DNA of 64,000 nt from the NCBI RefSeq assembly GCF_001584725.1, contig NZ_CP014606.1:496001-560000 (forward strand). Reading direction: 5' to 3'. The notes beneath the pieces were generated by a model. It saw nothing but the letters and a program-made list of their open reading frames with translations. It was not told the DNA's origin and did no database searches. Shown here piece by piece: positions 1 through 10,053 of the stretch (the stretch's first letter is position 1; each line of letters begins with the position of its first letter). Source of the DNA: an endosymbiont 'TC1' of Trimyema compressum. Lineage in GTDB: Bacteria > Bacillota > TC1. A program made the position numbers and the translations under genes.

Positions 1-679
1 TTCAGCTCCTGAAAGAGGAGAAAATGCTATTTATAAAATGGCTCCAATTATTATGGAACTCAGAGCATTACATGAGAACTTACACTATGATGCATTCTTA
101 GGAAAAGGTTCTTTAGCTGTATCTCAAATTTTCTATACTTCTCCATCAAGATGTGCAGTTGCAGACAGTTGTGCAATTTCTATTGATAGAAGATTAACTG
201 ATGGTGAAACTTGGGAAAGTGCTTTAGAAGAAGTTAGAAACCTACCTTCTGTTAAAGAAGCTGATGGTGTTGTTTCATTATACACATATGATCGTCCATC
301 ATGGAAAGGGACTGTTTATGAAACAGAATCTTATTTCCCAACATGGGTTATTCCGGAAGCAGACCCAGTTTGCCAAACATTAGTGGAAGCTGGAAATGGC
401 TTATTCAATAAAGAGAACTTCGGTGCTCTTAAAGAACAAAAAGAATTAAACCCACACTTTGTTAAATTATTTGAAGGACCAGTTGTAGACAAGTGGACTT
501 TCTCTACAAATGGCGTTTCAATTATGGGACGTCACGGTGTTAAGTGTATTGGATTTGGACCTGGAGATGAAGAACAAGCTCACGCTCCTAATGAGAAAGC
601 TTATAAATCTCACTTAGTAGCAGCAGCAGCTTTATATGCGGCTATTCCAAAACAATATGTAGACAAATACGTAAAATAA
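1..679 (+). CDS. ygeY: YgeY-family M20 hydrolase, 3' part (5' end outside window)
   Basis: This is the C-terminal part of a metal-dependent M20-type amidohydrolase of the YgeY family, linked to selenium and purine metabolism. The frame is open from base 2, so the true start lies upstream of the window. Visible features are the D-R-R segment near [15 protein letters not shown], typical of the dimerisation/catalytic junction, and [13 protein letters not shown] near the C-terminus, where the His is the usual zinc ligand. The next gene, ygeW-like, starts 40 bases later, so the two are probably cotranscribed. In known clusters YgeY sits beside YgeW, YgeX, hydantoinase-like and xanthine dehydrogenase genes. 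The substrate is unproven for the family; an N-carbamoyl or N-acyl amino acid is plausible. Frame and family are clear, the exact reaction is not. Confidence 0.88.
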   Translation, partial: SAPERGENAIYKMAPIIMELRALHENLHYDAFLGKGSLAVSQIFYTSPSRCAVADSCAISIDRRLTDGETWESALEEVRNLPSVKEADGVVSLYTYDRPSWKGTVYETESYFPTWVIPEADPVCQTLVEAGNGLFNKENFGALKEQKELNPHFVKLFEGPVVDKWTFSTNGVSIMGRHGVKCIGFGPGDEEQAHAPNEKAYKSHLVAAAALYAAIPKQYVDKYVK

Positions 680-719
680 AAAAAATAAAAAATTAATTTT
701 AAACCTGGGGAGGGTTATT

Positions 720-1736
720 ATGCAAGCTAATTTCAGAGGTAAACATCTAATCACTCTAAGAGAGTGGACTAAGGAAGAAATTGACACATTAATGGACGTT
801 TCTTTCGACTTAAAGAAAAAATTTGCACTAGGTATTCCAACAAGATACCTACAAGACCAAACAATTTTCCTAATGTTCTTTGAAGCATCAACAAGAACAA
901 GAAACTCTATGGAAGCTGGGATTACACAATTAGGTGGACATGCTCACTTTTTAGATACTTCAACAATGCAGATTTCTCATGGTGAAACACCAAAAGATAC
1001 TGCAGTAATTCTAGCACGTTTTGGACATGCTATTGCATGCCGTATCTGTGCTTGGGATACAGGAAACAAATATATTAGGGAAATGGCTAAGTGGTCTCCA
1101 GTGCCAGTAATTAACTTACAGTGTGACCTCTACCACCCATTGCAAGGACTAGCTGACTTAATGACTATCATTGAGAAATTTGGTGATACTAAAGGTGTTA
1201 ATGTTTCAATTATTTGGACATTTGCTACAAGTCACAAAAAACCAATTTCTGTTCCATTAACACAATCACTATTATTCCCACGTTATGGAATGAATGTTAC
1301 TTTAGCTTATCCAGAAGGCTATCACATGCCTGATTGGGTATATGAAGAAGCTAAAGCTAATGCTGAAAAGCATGGTGGTTCTTTCAGAATTACTCATGAC
1401 CAAGAAGAAGCTTATAAAAATGCTGATGTAGTTATTCCTAAAAACTGGGGTAACTGGGTTGCAGATCCTGAGGGAGATACAACAAGCAGTAACACTCAAA
1501 GCGAAGCGTTATTGGCAAACAAGAGCTGGAAATGTACTCTTAAATTAATGGAGTTAACAAGTCCAAACTGTGTTTACATGCACGCTTTACCGGCTGACAG
1601 AAATAACGAAGTTGAAGATGAAGTTATTGATGGCAAATGGTCTGTGGTTTATGATGAAGCGGAAAACAGATTACACACATCTAAAGCTGTAATGGCTTTA
1701 ACAATGGGTGGCAGAAACGCTTACCACGGCTAATAA
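720..1736 (+). CDS. ygeW: YgeW-like knotted carbamoyltransferase
   Basis: The 337-residue protein belongs to the aspartate/ornithine carbamoyltransferase superfamily, YgeW branch. It shows the carbamoyl-phosphate motif as FEASTRTRNS (about residues 54-63), the HPLQGLADLMT segment (about 139) corresponding to HPxQ, and MHALPADRN (about 286) in place of the usual HCLP. The HALP variant and the neighbours YgeY, YgfK and SsnA favour YgeW over anabolic carbamoyltransferases. The family is thought to act in catabolic carbamoyl transfer during purine or allantoin breakdown, but its substrate is not settled. It starts at ATG after GGGGAGGG and is followed by a clear terminator, so it probably ends the transcription unit that includes the YgeY gene. 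Confidence 0.87.
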
Positions 1737-1756
1737 AAACAATTTTTAACAATAGA

Positions 1757-1785
1757 AAGAGTTCCACTGTTCCGGTGGAACTCTT
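1757..1785 (+). terminator. Rho-independent-like hairpin after ygeW
   Basis: An 11-bp perfect stem (AAGAGTTCCAC with GTGGAACTCTT) and a 7-base loop lies just after the ygeW-like stop codon. The T tract after it is short, so termination may be partial, leaving some transcription into the ygfK-like gene. Confidence 0.75.
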
Positions 1786-1855
1786 ATTCTACACAAATAG
1801 ATGTGAAAAAAGCGCATTAAATAAGTTAGAAACGCCAAGGAGGTAGGACTAAACA

Positions 1856-4800
1856 ATGAGTGAAATAATGAGAATGATTCCTTTCGAAAATATGGTTGAG
1901 TGGATGTTAGATGAATACAAGGACCAAGGCTCTATTTTTGGAATTCGTAAAGATAAAATGTATAAAAATAAAAGCGGTAAAAATGTGGTGATGTTTGGCG
2001 ATGAAATTAGTTCTCCTGTAGGACCAGCTGCTGGACCAAACGCACAATTAGCTCAAAATATCGTAGCTTCCTACTTAGCAGGATCTCGTTTTATTGAACT
2101 TAAGACAGTTCAAGTTATGGATGGTGAGGAATTAAGAAACTGTATTCCTAGACCATGTATTAATGCACAAGATGAAGGCTTTAACGTTGAATGGTCAACT
2201 GAATTAACAGTTGAAGAAGCTCAAAGTGAATATATTAAGGCATGGTTTGCTGTTCAGGTAATTGCTAAAGAATTAGGCATTAGCAATCAGAGAGACTTTG
2301 CTTACAACATGAGTGTTGGCTATGATTTAGCTGGTATTCAAACGCCTAAAATTGATGGTTACATTGAAGGGATGAAAGATGCTTCAAATACTAAAGTGTT
2401 TAAAGAATGTCAAGAATATCTTTTAAACAACCTAGGACAATTTAAAAATGTAACTAAAGATGATGTAATGGCAATTTCACCTAATATTTGTCAATCTATT
2501 ACATTATCAACTATGCATGGATGTCCTCCAGAAGAAATTGAAAAAATTGCCCGTTATTTAATGAAGGAAAAAAATATTCACACATTTGTGAAATGCAATC
2601 CTACATTATTAGGCTATGAATTTGCAAAAAATATTTTATCAGAGATGGGTTACGGATTTGAATTTGGAACACATCATTTTGATAATGATTTACAATATGA
2701 TGACGGTATTGCTATGATTAAACGCTTAATGGAGTTTGGCGCAAGTCTGAACTTATCTTTTGGTGTTAAATTAACAAATACTTTTGCAATGCCAATTAAC
2801 AACAAAGAATTACCTGGCGAAGAGATGTATATGTCAGGTCGTTCCCTTTATCCACTAACGATTAGTCTAGCTAATAAACTATCAAAAGCATTTGATGGTA
2901 AATTACCTATTTCATTCTCAGGTGGAGCTGATCATTTCAACATTGAAGATATTATTAAGACTGGTATTCAACCAATCACATTTGCAACAACAATTTTAAA
3001 GCCAGGTGGCTATGAAAGAATTAAGCAATTAGCTGATGATGTTGAAGGCGCAATGAAAGGCGAATTTAAAGGAATTGATTTAGAGGCTTTAAATACGTTA
3101 GCTACAGATGTTGTGAATAATAAGCATCATTTAAAATCTGCTCGTCCAGTTGAATCTAGAAAAACAGATTCTGTTCTACTTCTTTTCGATTGTGCTAAAG
3201 CGCCATGTAAAGATGGAGGATGTCCTATTAACCAACAGATTCCAGAATACTTGCAACTTGTAAGTGATAAAAAATATGATGAGGCTTTCAAAGTAATTGC
3301 AACTGATAATGCTTCTCCTGCAGTTACAGGTACTATTTGTGACCATCAATGTCAACATAAGTGCACAAGACTTGATTATGACACTTCACTTGAAATTCGC
3401 AACATGAAAAAAATTGCAGTTATGAATGCACAAGATAAGTTTATTGCTTCTATGAAAGTTGCCAATATTGCTTCTGATAAAAAGGTTGCTATCGTTGGTG
3501 CTGGACCTGGTGGTGTGGCTACAGCTTTATTTCTAAGAAGAAATGGCGTAGATGTAACTATTTTTGAAAAAAGACAAGAAGCATATGGTATTGTCAAATA
3601 TGTAATTCCTGGCTTCAGAATTTCTGATGAAATTATTAACAAAGATGTAGATATGGCTAAAAAAGCTGGTGTGCGTTTTGAATTTGGTGTTGACGAAAAT
3701 ATTAGTGTAGCTAATCTTAAAAAAGATTATGACTATGTAGTTCTTGCAATTGGCGCATGGAAAGAAGGGGTTTCTCCTGTTAAAGAAGGAGCCGAAAACC
3801 TAAAAGATGCTTTAGCTTTCTTAGAAGATTTTAAATCTAATGACGGAAAAATAAGCTTAGGAAAAACTGTAGCAGTTATTGGTGGCGGAGACGTTGCGAT
3901 GGACTGTGCAAGAGCAGCTAAAAGAGTACCCGGGGTTGAGAAAGTAATGATTGTTTATAGAAGAACAAAAGCTTTTATGCCTGCTCAACCTGAAGAAAAA
4001 GCTGATGCTTTAGCAGATGGTGTTGAATTTAAAGAATTACTTGGCCCAGTGAGCTATAAAGATGGAGTTTTAACTTGTGAATACATGGAGCTTGGTGAAA
4101 GAGATGCATCAGGACGTAAGAGTGTTAAAGGAACAGGTAAAACAACAACTATTAATATCGATACTGTTGTTGGTGCAACAGGAGCTAGAATTGACACTAC
4201 TTTATTTGAGAAGAATAGTGTTAAATTAGATTCAAAAGGTTACCCAGTAATCAATACTAATAATGAGAGTGGTTTAGCTGGTGTTTATATTGCAGGAGAC
4301 TGTAAAGCTGGTGCTTCTACAATTGTTAAAGCTATTGCAGATGGTAAAGTAATTGCTGAAGATATTTTAGGAAAAGTTGGCTTGAAAGCAGACTTTGTTC
4401 GCTATTCATATCCACAAGACGAGAAGACTATTTACGATAGAAAAGGTGTTCTAGCTGACAAACGCGGAGATGAAAGCGATGGGAAACGCTGTTTAGTTTG
4501 TGACCAAATTTGTGAAATATGCTGTGACGTCTGTCCTAATAGAGCTAATGTAGTTGTAAAAGTAGACAGTGGCTTCAATCAAAAACATCAAATCCTTCAT
4601 ATTGATGGAATGTGTAATGAGTGTGGCAACTGTGGTGTTTTCTGTCCGCATACAGGTAATCCTTATAAAGATAAAATTACATTATTCTGGACTGAAGAAG
4701 ACTTTGTTAATAGTACTAACAAAGGATTTGTACAAACAGGAGATAAAACATTTAAAGTTAGAAAAGAAGATGGTTCAATTGTTGATTATACTTTAGATGA

Positions 4801-4882
4801 AAAAGGCGTAATTTCTGATCAAATGTCAGCTGTATTAAAAACAGTTCTAAAAGATTATGATTATTATACTATGAGCTTATAG
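1856..4882 (+). CDS. ygfK: YgfK-like selenium-metabolism flavin/iron-sulfur oxidoreductase
   Basis: This 1008-residue protein has the domain order of YgfK, annotated in the family as a putative selenate reductase subunit. The first 430 residues are a dihydropyrimidine/dihydroorotate dehydrogenase-like flavin barrel. A cysteine-rich GltD-type linker follows (CAKAPCKDGGCP and later CDHQCQHKC, about 450-510). Two dinucleotide-binding motifs come next: VAIVGAGPGG (about 545) for FAD and VAVIGGGDVAMDCARAAK (about 675) for NAD(P)H. Near the C-terminus CLVCDQICEICCDVCP and CNECGNCGVFCPH can hold two 4Fe-4S clusters. It probably moves electrons between NAD(P)H and a partner molybdenum hydroxylase. 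ssnA starts 11 bases downstream, so the two genes form an operon. The real substrate is unknown; the selenate role is inferred from genetics in other bacteria. Confidence 0.9.
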   Translation: MSEIMRMIPFENMVEWMLDEYKDQGSIFGIRKDKMYKNKSGKNVVMFGDEISSPVGPAAGPNAQLAQNIVASYLAGSRFIELKTVQVMDGEELRNCIPRPCINAQDEGFNVEWSTELTVEEAQSEYIKAWFAVQVIAKELGISNQRDFAYNMSVGYDLAGIQTPKIDGYIEGMKDASNTKVFKECQEYLLNNLGQFKNVTKDDVMAISPNICQSITLSTMHGCPPEEIEKIARYLMKEKNIHTFVKCNPTLLGYEFAKNILSEMGYGFEFGTHHFDNDLQYDDGIAMIKRLMEFGASLNLSFGVKLTNTFAMPINNKELPGEEMYMSGRSLYPLTISLANKLSKAFDGKLPISFSGGADHFNIEDIIKTGIQPITFATTILKPGGYERIKQLADDVEGAMKGEFKGIDLEALNTLATDVVNNKHHLKSARPVESRKTDSVLLLFDCAKAPCKDGGCPINQQIPEYLQLVSDKKYDEAFKVIATDNASPAVTGTICDHQCQHKCTRLDYDTSLEIRNMKKIAVMNAQDKFIASMKVANIASDKKVAIVGAGPGGVATALFLRRNGVDVTIFEKRQEAYGIVKYVIPGFRISDEIINKDVDMAKKAGVRFEFGVDENISVANLKKDYDYVVLAIGAWKEGVSPVKEGAENLKDALAFLEDFKSNDGKISLGKTVAVIGGGDVAMDCARAAKRVPGVEKVMIVYRRTKAFMPAQPEEKADALADGVEFKELLGPVSYKDGVLTCEYMELGERDASGRKSVKGTGKTTTINIDTVVGATGARIDTTLFEKNSVKLDSKGYPVINTNNESGLAGVYIAGDCKAGASTIVKAIADGKVIAEDILGKVGLKADFVRYSYPQDEKTIYDRKGVLADKRGDESDGKRCLVCDQICEICCDVCPNRANVVVKVDSGFNQKHQILHIDGMCNECGNCGVFCPHTGNPYKDKITLFWTEEDFVNSTNKGFVQTGDKTFKVRKEDGSIVDYTLDEKGVISDQMSAVLKTVLKDYDYYTMSL

Positions 4883-4893
4883 GAGGAAAAATC

Positions 4894-6222
4894 ATGATAT
4901 TAATTGGAAACGGAAAAGTATTCACACGTGATGCCAATAACCCATACATTGAAGACGGTGCTGTCTTAATTGATGGTAAAGTGATTAAAGAAGTGGGTAA
5001 AACAGCAGATTTAAAAGCGAAATATAAAGATGCTGAGTATAAAGATGTGAAAGGTCGTTTAGTAATGCCTGGATTCATCAATGCTCACCAACACTATTAT
5101 AGTACCTATGGTAGAGGTTTATCACTAGATGGTCCGCCAGCTACAATGTTCAGTCAAATTCTTGAAGGATTATGGTGGCGTTTAGATAAACAACTTACAT
5201 TAGAGGATGTTTATTACAGTGCTCTGATTCCTATGTTGGAAGAAATCAAATGTGGTGTAACTACTGCAGTTGACCACCATGCTAGTCCAATGGCTGCAAG
5301 AGGAAGCTTGTTTAAAATTGCAGAAGCAGCTAAAGAAATGGGTCTTCGCAGAAATTTATGTTATGAAGTTTCTGATCGAGATGGTCTTAAAATTGCAGAT
5401 GATGGCATTGCAGAAAATATTGAGTTTGCTAAGTATTGCAATGAAGAGAAAGACGATATGATTAAAGCTATGTTTGGGCTACATGCTTCAATGACAATAT
5501 CAGATGAAACTTTAAAAAAATGCCTTAAAGGTGCTGACAGTGTAGGTGTTGGCTTTCATGTTCATGCGGCAGAAGGCATTGAAGATGTTGCTGATTCCTT
5601 AGCTAAATATCATATGCGTGTTATTGAAAGATGGCACAAAGCAGGAGTCTTAAATAAAAAAAGTATTGCTGTACACTGTATTCATATTACAGATGCTGAA
5701 ATGAAAATGCTTAAGGACAGTGGCGTATCTGTTGTTCATAATCCAGAGTCAAATATGGGAAATGCTGTTGGTGTTGCTCCAGTATTGAAGATGATGGAAA
5801 AAGGAATAGAGGTTGGTTTAGGTACAGACGGTTATACTTTTGATATGACTGAATCCTATAAAGTTGCTAATATACTTCATAAACATGAAGCTCAGCTACC
5901 TAGTGTAGGCTGGGGAGAACCACCAGCAATGTTGTTTGAAAACAACAGAAAAATTGCCGGCAAGCAATTAGAAGGTAAAATTGGTATCTTAGAAGAAGGT
6001 GCTTATGCAGATATAATTATTTTAGACTATAAACAATTTACACCAATTAACGAGAATAACATTAATGGACATATTTTATTTGGTGTTTGTGGCAGAAATG
6101 TGGATACAACAATTTGTAATGGTCGAATTCTAATGGATGAGAGACAACTTGTAGGTATTGATGAAGAGAAAATAGTTGCAAGATGTAAAGAGTTATCTAC
6201 TGCTATGTGGAACCGTATTTAA
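4894..6222 (+). CDS. ssnA: SsnA-like putative aminohydrolase
   Basis: The 442-residue protein is a metal-dependent amidohydrolase of the SsnA group, related to chlorohydrolases and guanine deaminases. Metal-site motifs can be read in order: NAHQHYY (His about 65 and 67), FHVHAAEG (about 223), VHCIHI (about 261) and LGTDGYTFDM (Asp about 312). It follows the ygfK-like gene at 11 bases with an AGGAGG site. YgfK, SsnA and a selenium-dependent molybdenum hydroxylase occur together in many anaerobes, which suggests deamination or ring hydrolysis in purine breakdown. Length and all metal ligands look normal, so it is probably active. The substrate cannot be read from the sequence. Confidence 0.88.
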   Translation: MILIGNGKVFTRDANNPYIEDGAVLIDGKVIKEVGKTADLKAKYKDAEYKDVKGRLVMPGFINAHQHYYSTYGRGLSLDGPPATMFSQILEGLWWRLDKQLTLEDVYYSALIPMLEEIKCGVTTAVDHHASPMAARGSLFKIAEAAKEMGLRRNLCYEVSDRDGLKIADDGIAENIEFAKYCNEEKDDMIKAMFGLHASMTISDETLKKCLKGADSVGVGFHVHAAEGIEDVADSLAKYHMRVIERWHKAGVLNKKSIAVHCIHITDAEMKMLKDSGVSVVHNPESNMGNAVGVAPVLKMMEKGIEVGLGTDGYTFDMTESYKVANILHKHEAQLPSVGWGEPPAMLFENNRKIAGKQLEGKIGILEEGAYADIIILDYKQFTPINENNINGHILFGVCGRNVDTTICNGRILMDERQLVGIDEEKIVARCKELSTAMWNRI

Positions 6223-6314
6223 ATTATTAGGAAAACAAACCCTTGAAAGAGGGTTTGTTTTCCATATGTATATGTGTTTCAAGTTGGTTGTTAGACAGAA
6301 GGAGGGAATACCCT

Positions 6315-8625
6315 GTGGATTTCAAGGTAATTGGAGAAAATATTCAAAGATGGGATGCCGTTTCAAAAGTTATAGGGAAAGCTAAATATACAGAAGATAT
6401 TCCAACTAAAAAAAATGCTCCATGGAAAAATTGCCAGAAGTACAATTACACATGGAATTGTTACGAGTCCTTAATATTAAAGAAACATTAAAAGTTACTG
6501 GTGTTGTTAAAATATTAACACCAGATGATGTGCCTAATATTGCTTTTGCAACAGCGGGCCATCCTTATGTACTAGATTCTAATTCTGCTGATGTGGCTGA
6601 TAGAAATATTTTAACAAAAAATTCGCTTATATGGAGATGAAATAGCTGCTGTTATAGCAGAAACTGCGCTAGCAGCAGAAATTGCAGTATCAAAAATTAC
6701 TGCTACATATGAAGAATATCCTTTTTATTTAACGCCTGAGGAATCTATGGTAGAAGATGCCGTGGAAATTCATGAAGGTAGTAAAAACATAATTGCTCAT
6801 ACAGTCTCTGGTTTCGGAGATATAGATAAAGGTTTTAATGAATCAGATTTGGTAATTGAGGACACTTATCAAACTCAAACTGTACAACATTGCCATATGG
6901 AGAGTCAAGTGGCCTATGGCTATCAAGATGTTGATGGAAGATGGGTCTGTGTTTCCTCAACTCAAATTCCCCATATTTGCAGGTGAGTATTATGTCAGGC
7001 ATTTGTCATACCTTGGGGCCAATTTAGAGTAATCAAGCCATTTATTGGTGGTGGATTTGGGAATAAACAAGAGACGTTACTATTGAACCTTTAGTAATGG
7101 CCATGTCAATGGCTGTTGGCGGGAAACCAGTAATGATTGAATTACAAAGAGGAGAAGGTTTAGCATGGACTCGTGTGAGACATGCTTTAGGATATAAAAT
7201 TAAAATAGGTGTTACTAATGAAGGCTTGATAAAGAGTGCAAAAATTGATGTTGTATCCAATAATGGTGCTTATGCATCTCATGGACATGCTATTGGTGCC
7301 TAAAGGTGGCGGTGTTATTGCTAGCCTTTATAAAATGGATCATTTACATTATGAAGCTACTACTGTATATACCAATACAGCGGCGGCAGGGTGCTATGAG
7401 AGGTTATGGTGTACCACACAACTTACGTTTGCTTTAGAAAGCCATATGGATAAAATTGCCAGAACTCTTAATATGGATCCTTTGGATTTTTGTTTAAAAA
7501 ATATTGCGCCTAATGATGAAATTAATAAGGTAACTCATATTGTTCCCATGAGCAACCATCTTGATAAATGCTTAGTTCAAGGTAAAAAGATATTTAAGTG
7601 GGATGACAAAATGGAATTAGTTGAAGCCTATAGAAACCGTAAGGATGTTAGTAATCTTAGAAGAGGCGTTGTTTTAGCAACCTTTACTTATGCTTATGGG
7701 ACCTATCCGAAATGCTTAGAAATAAGTGGCTGTCGTTTAGTTTTAAATCAAGATGGCAGTATTAAGATGATGGTTGGAGCAACTGAAATCGGTCAAGGGT
7801 CGCCCGGATACTGTATTTAGGCAAATGGTTGCTGAAACCGTTGGTATTTCACCTGAAAAAGTATATGCAGATAACATTGCAGATACAGATACTGCGCCTT
7901 TTGATACTGGTGCCTATGCTTCAAGACAAACTTTTGTAACAGGTATGGCGGTGAAAAGAGCAGCCCAAGAACTAAAAGAAAAAATTATAGATGCAGCTGT
8001 TTTATTTTAAGGTATTGAGAAAGACGCTATTGATATTGTAAATGGAAACATTATTTATAAGCATAATAAAAAACTGGTGACATCTTTAGGTGATTTAGCA
8101 TTAAAATCATATTACGATATTAATAAAGGTGAATGCTTAAGGGTTGATGTTTCTAATAAATGCCTCTATAATGCATATCCTTATGGTGCTACATTTGCTG
8201 AAGTGGAAATTGATATGGATGCAGGAAAAGTGAAGTTACTCAGTGTTTTAAATGTTCATGACTCAGGGAAAATTATTAACCCTATTCTTGCAGCAGGGCA
8301 AGTTCATGGAGGTATGTCTATGGGAATTGCTTATGGATTAGCTGAAGAGCTTAATTATGATAAGACTACAGGGGAACCTCTTAACAATAATTTGTTAGAC
8401 TATAAGATTCCCGCATTTATGGATACACCTGATTTAGATTGTGCCTTTATTGAAGAAGAGGATCCTATTGGACCTTATGGCAATAAATCTTTGGGAGAGC
8501 CACCGACTTGTTCACCAGCGCCAGCTATAAGAAATGCTATCTTAAATGCATTAGATGTTGAGTTTAATAAAATTCCAATTACACCGCAAGATATTATTGA
8601 AGCGTGTGTTTTAGAGCAAGAGTAG
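6315..8625 (+). pseudogene. Molybdenum-binding subunit of a xanthine dehydrogenase-type enzyme, heavily frameshifted
   Basis: This is a broken gene for a large molybdopterin-binding subunit (XdhA-like). Reading starts at GTG 6315 after GGAGGG and, joined across frames, gives about 760 residues. Recognisable parts are an N-terminal hammerhead start (VDFKVIGENIQRWDAV), FIGGGFGNKQ (about 7045), a TEIGQG segment (about 7780) and PYGNKSLGEPP (about 8475) at the active-site Glu. Lesions include two frame changes between 6415 and 6472, one near 6625, an in-frame TGA at 6985, a GA duplication near 7072, changes near 7302, 7391 and 7423, damage near 7801 and an in-frame TAA at 8008-8010. The FAD and 2Fe-2S subunit genes follow, so it once formed a three-gene enzyme. 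It cannot make a functional subunit as written. Confidence 0.85.
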
Positions 8626-8638
8626 GGGGGTTATAGTT

Positions 8639-9520
8639 ATGTATCAAATAAGAAGTTATCAAGAAGCTACTACTTTAGATGAAGCCGTGAAATTATTATC
8701 TGGCAACGACAGTGCTCGAATTATTGCTGGTGGTACAGATGTTCTGATAAAAACAAGAGAACGCAAAAGAGGATATATAGACAGAGACTTAGTTGGTATT
8801 ATGAGAATACATGATTTAAAAGGTGTTAGGATAGATAATGAAGGTACAATTTTTATTGGAGCAACTACTACTTTTACTGAAGTTGAAAATTCACATTTAG
8901 TTAAGCAGTATTTAGGTAGTTTAAGCTTTGCTTGCTGTTGGCACTGTAGGTGGACCACAGGTAAGGAATGCAGGTACTATTGGTGGCAATGTTTGCAACG
9001 GGCCTACCTCTGGAGACAGTGCATCAACTCTTTATGTATTTAATGCTATTGTTTGCTTAACTGGGATAAATGGAAATAGAGAATTGCCTATTAGTGAGTT
9101 TTATCTGGGACCTGGAAAAGTTGATTTACAATCGAATGAAATTTTAAAAGGTTTTAAAATTAAAGAAAAAGATTACAAAGATTATAAAGGTCATTATATT
9201 AAATTTAGTCAAAGAAGAGCTATGGATATAGCCACATTAGGCTGTTCAGTACTTTTAAAAGAGCAAGGTGGACCTATTGATGACATGAGAATTGCTTTTT
9301 GGGGTAGCGGGACCAACACCAATTCGAGCAGAAGAAGCAGAAGCCTTTGCCAAGGGGAAACCAGTTAGTAATACAGTGCTCAAGGAAATATGCGTACGTT
9401 GTTTAGAAAGTGCGAGGGCCAGAGATTCATGGAGAGCTTCTAAAGCATTTAGAGAACAATTAATTAAAACGTTGCCTAGAAAGGCTATTGAAATTGCTTT
9501 AGGAGGTGAGGGCGATGTCT
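8639..9520 (+). pseudogene. FAD-binding subunit of a molybdenum hydroxylase, frameshifted
   Basis: This is an XdhB/CoxM-like FAD-binding subunit in three frames. The first part carries IIAGGTDVLIKTR, the second TIGGNVCNGPTSGDSAS, both typical FAD-contact motifs of the family, and the last part gives the C-terminal CO dehydrogenase flavoprotein domain (segment from GVAGPTPIRAEEAE). Frames change near 8920, where the leucine-to-glycine turn is lost, and near 9300 in a run of T and G. The joined length of about 290 residues matches the family. Its end overlaps the start of the next gene by 6 bases, a translational coupling still preserved. The two frameshifts should abolish it. Confidence 0.85.
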
Positions 9521-9997
9521 AAACAAATTACTTGTGTTGTTAATGGGCGTACGCACACATTAATGGTTGAAGCAGGAGAATCTCTTCTTGAAATGTTGAG
9601 AAAACGCTTAGAGTTAACGGGAGTCAAACAAGGTTGTGGCGTTGGTGAATGTGGCGCATGTTCAGTTATTATGGATGGAAGTGTAGTTGATTCTTGTATT
9701 TATTTAGCTGTTTGGGCAGATGGAAAAGAAATTACAACTATTGAAGGTATTCAGGATGAAAATGGTGGGCTGTCAGATTTACAAAGTAATTTTGTAGAGA
9801 TGGGTGCTATTCAGTGTGGCTTTTGCACACCGGGTTTAGTTCTATCAGCTACAGCATTTTTAAATAATAATCCAGATCCAACTCGTGAAGAAATTAGAAG
9901 AGGCTTATCGGGTAATCTTTGTCGTTGTACAGGGTATCAAAAAGTGTTAGAAGCTGTAGAAAAAACGGCAGAAGAAAGAAATCTTGGAAAAAATTAA
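9515..9997 (+). CDS. 2Fe-2S subunit of a molybdenum hydroxylase
   Basis: The 160-residue protein is an XdhC/CoxS-type electron-transfer subunit with two 2Fe-2S clusters. The N-terminal plant-ferredoxin-like cluster uses GCGVGECGACSV plus a Cys near DSC. The C-terminal cluster uses QCGFCTPG and NLCRCTGYQ. ATG 9515 is chosen because an ideal AGGAGG lies at 9501; a GTG at 9506 is too close to it. This is the only intact member of its three-gene set, since both partner genes upstream are frameshifted. It may be a leftover, or it could serve another large subunit. Cluster motifs are complete and length is normal. Confidence 0.9.
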   Translation: MSKQITCVVNGRTHTLMVEAGESLLEMLRKRLELTGVKQGCGVGECGACSVIMDGSVVDSCIYLAVWADGKEITTIEGIQDENGGLSDLQSNFVEMGAIQCGFCTPGLVLSATAFLNNNPDPTREEIRRGLSGNLCRCTGYQKVLEAVEKTAEERNLGKN

Positions 9998-10053
9998 AGA
10001 AAGACCAGTAGAGGTGGCATTATCGATTCAATAGGAGAAAGAAGGGAATAGAC

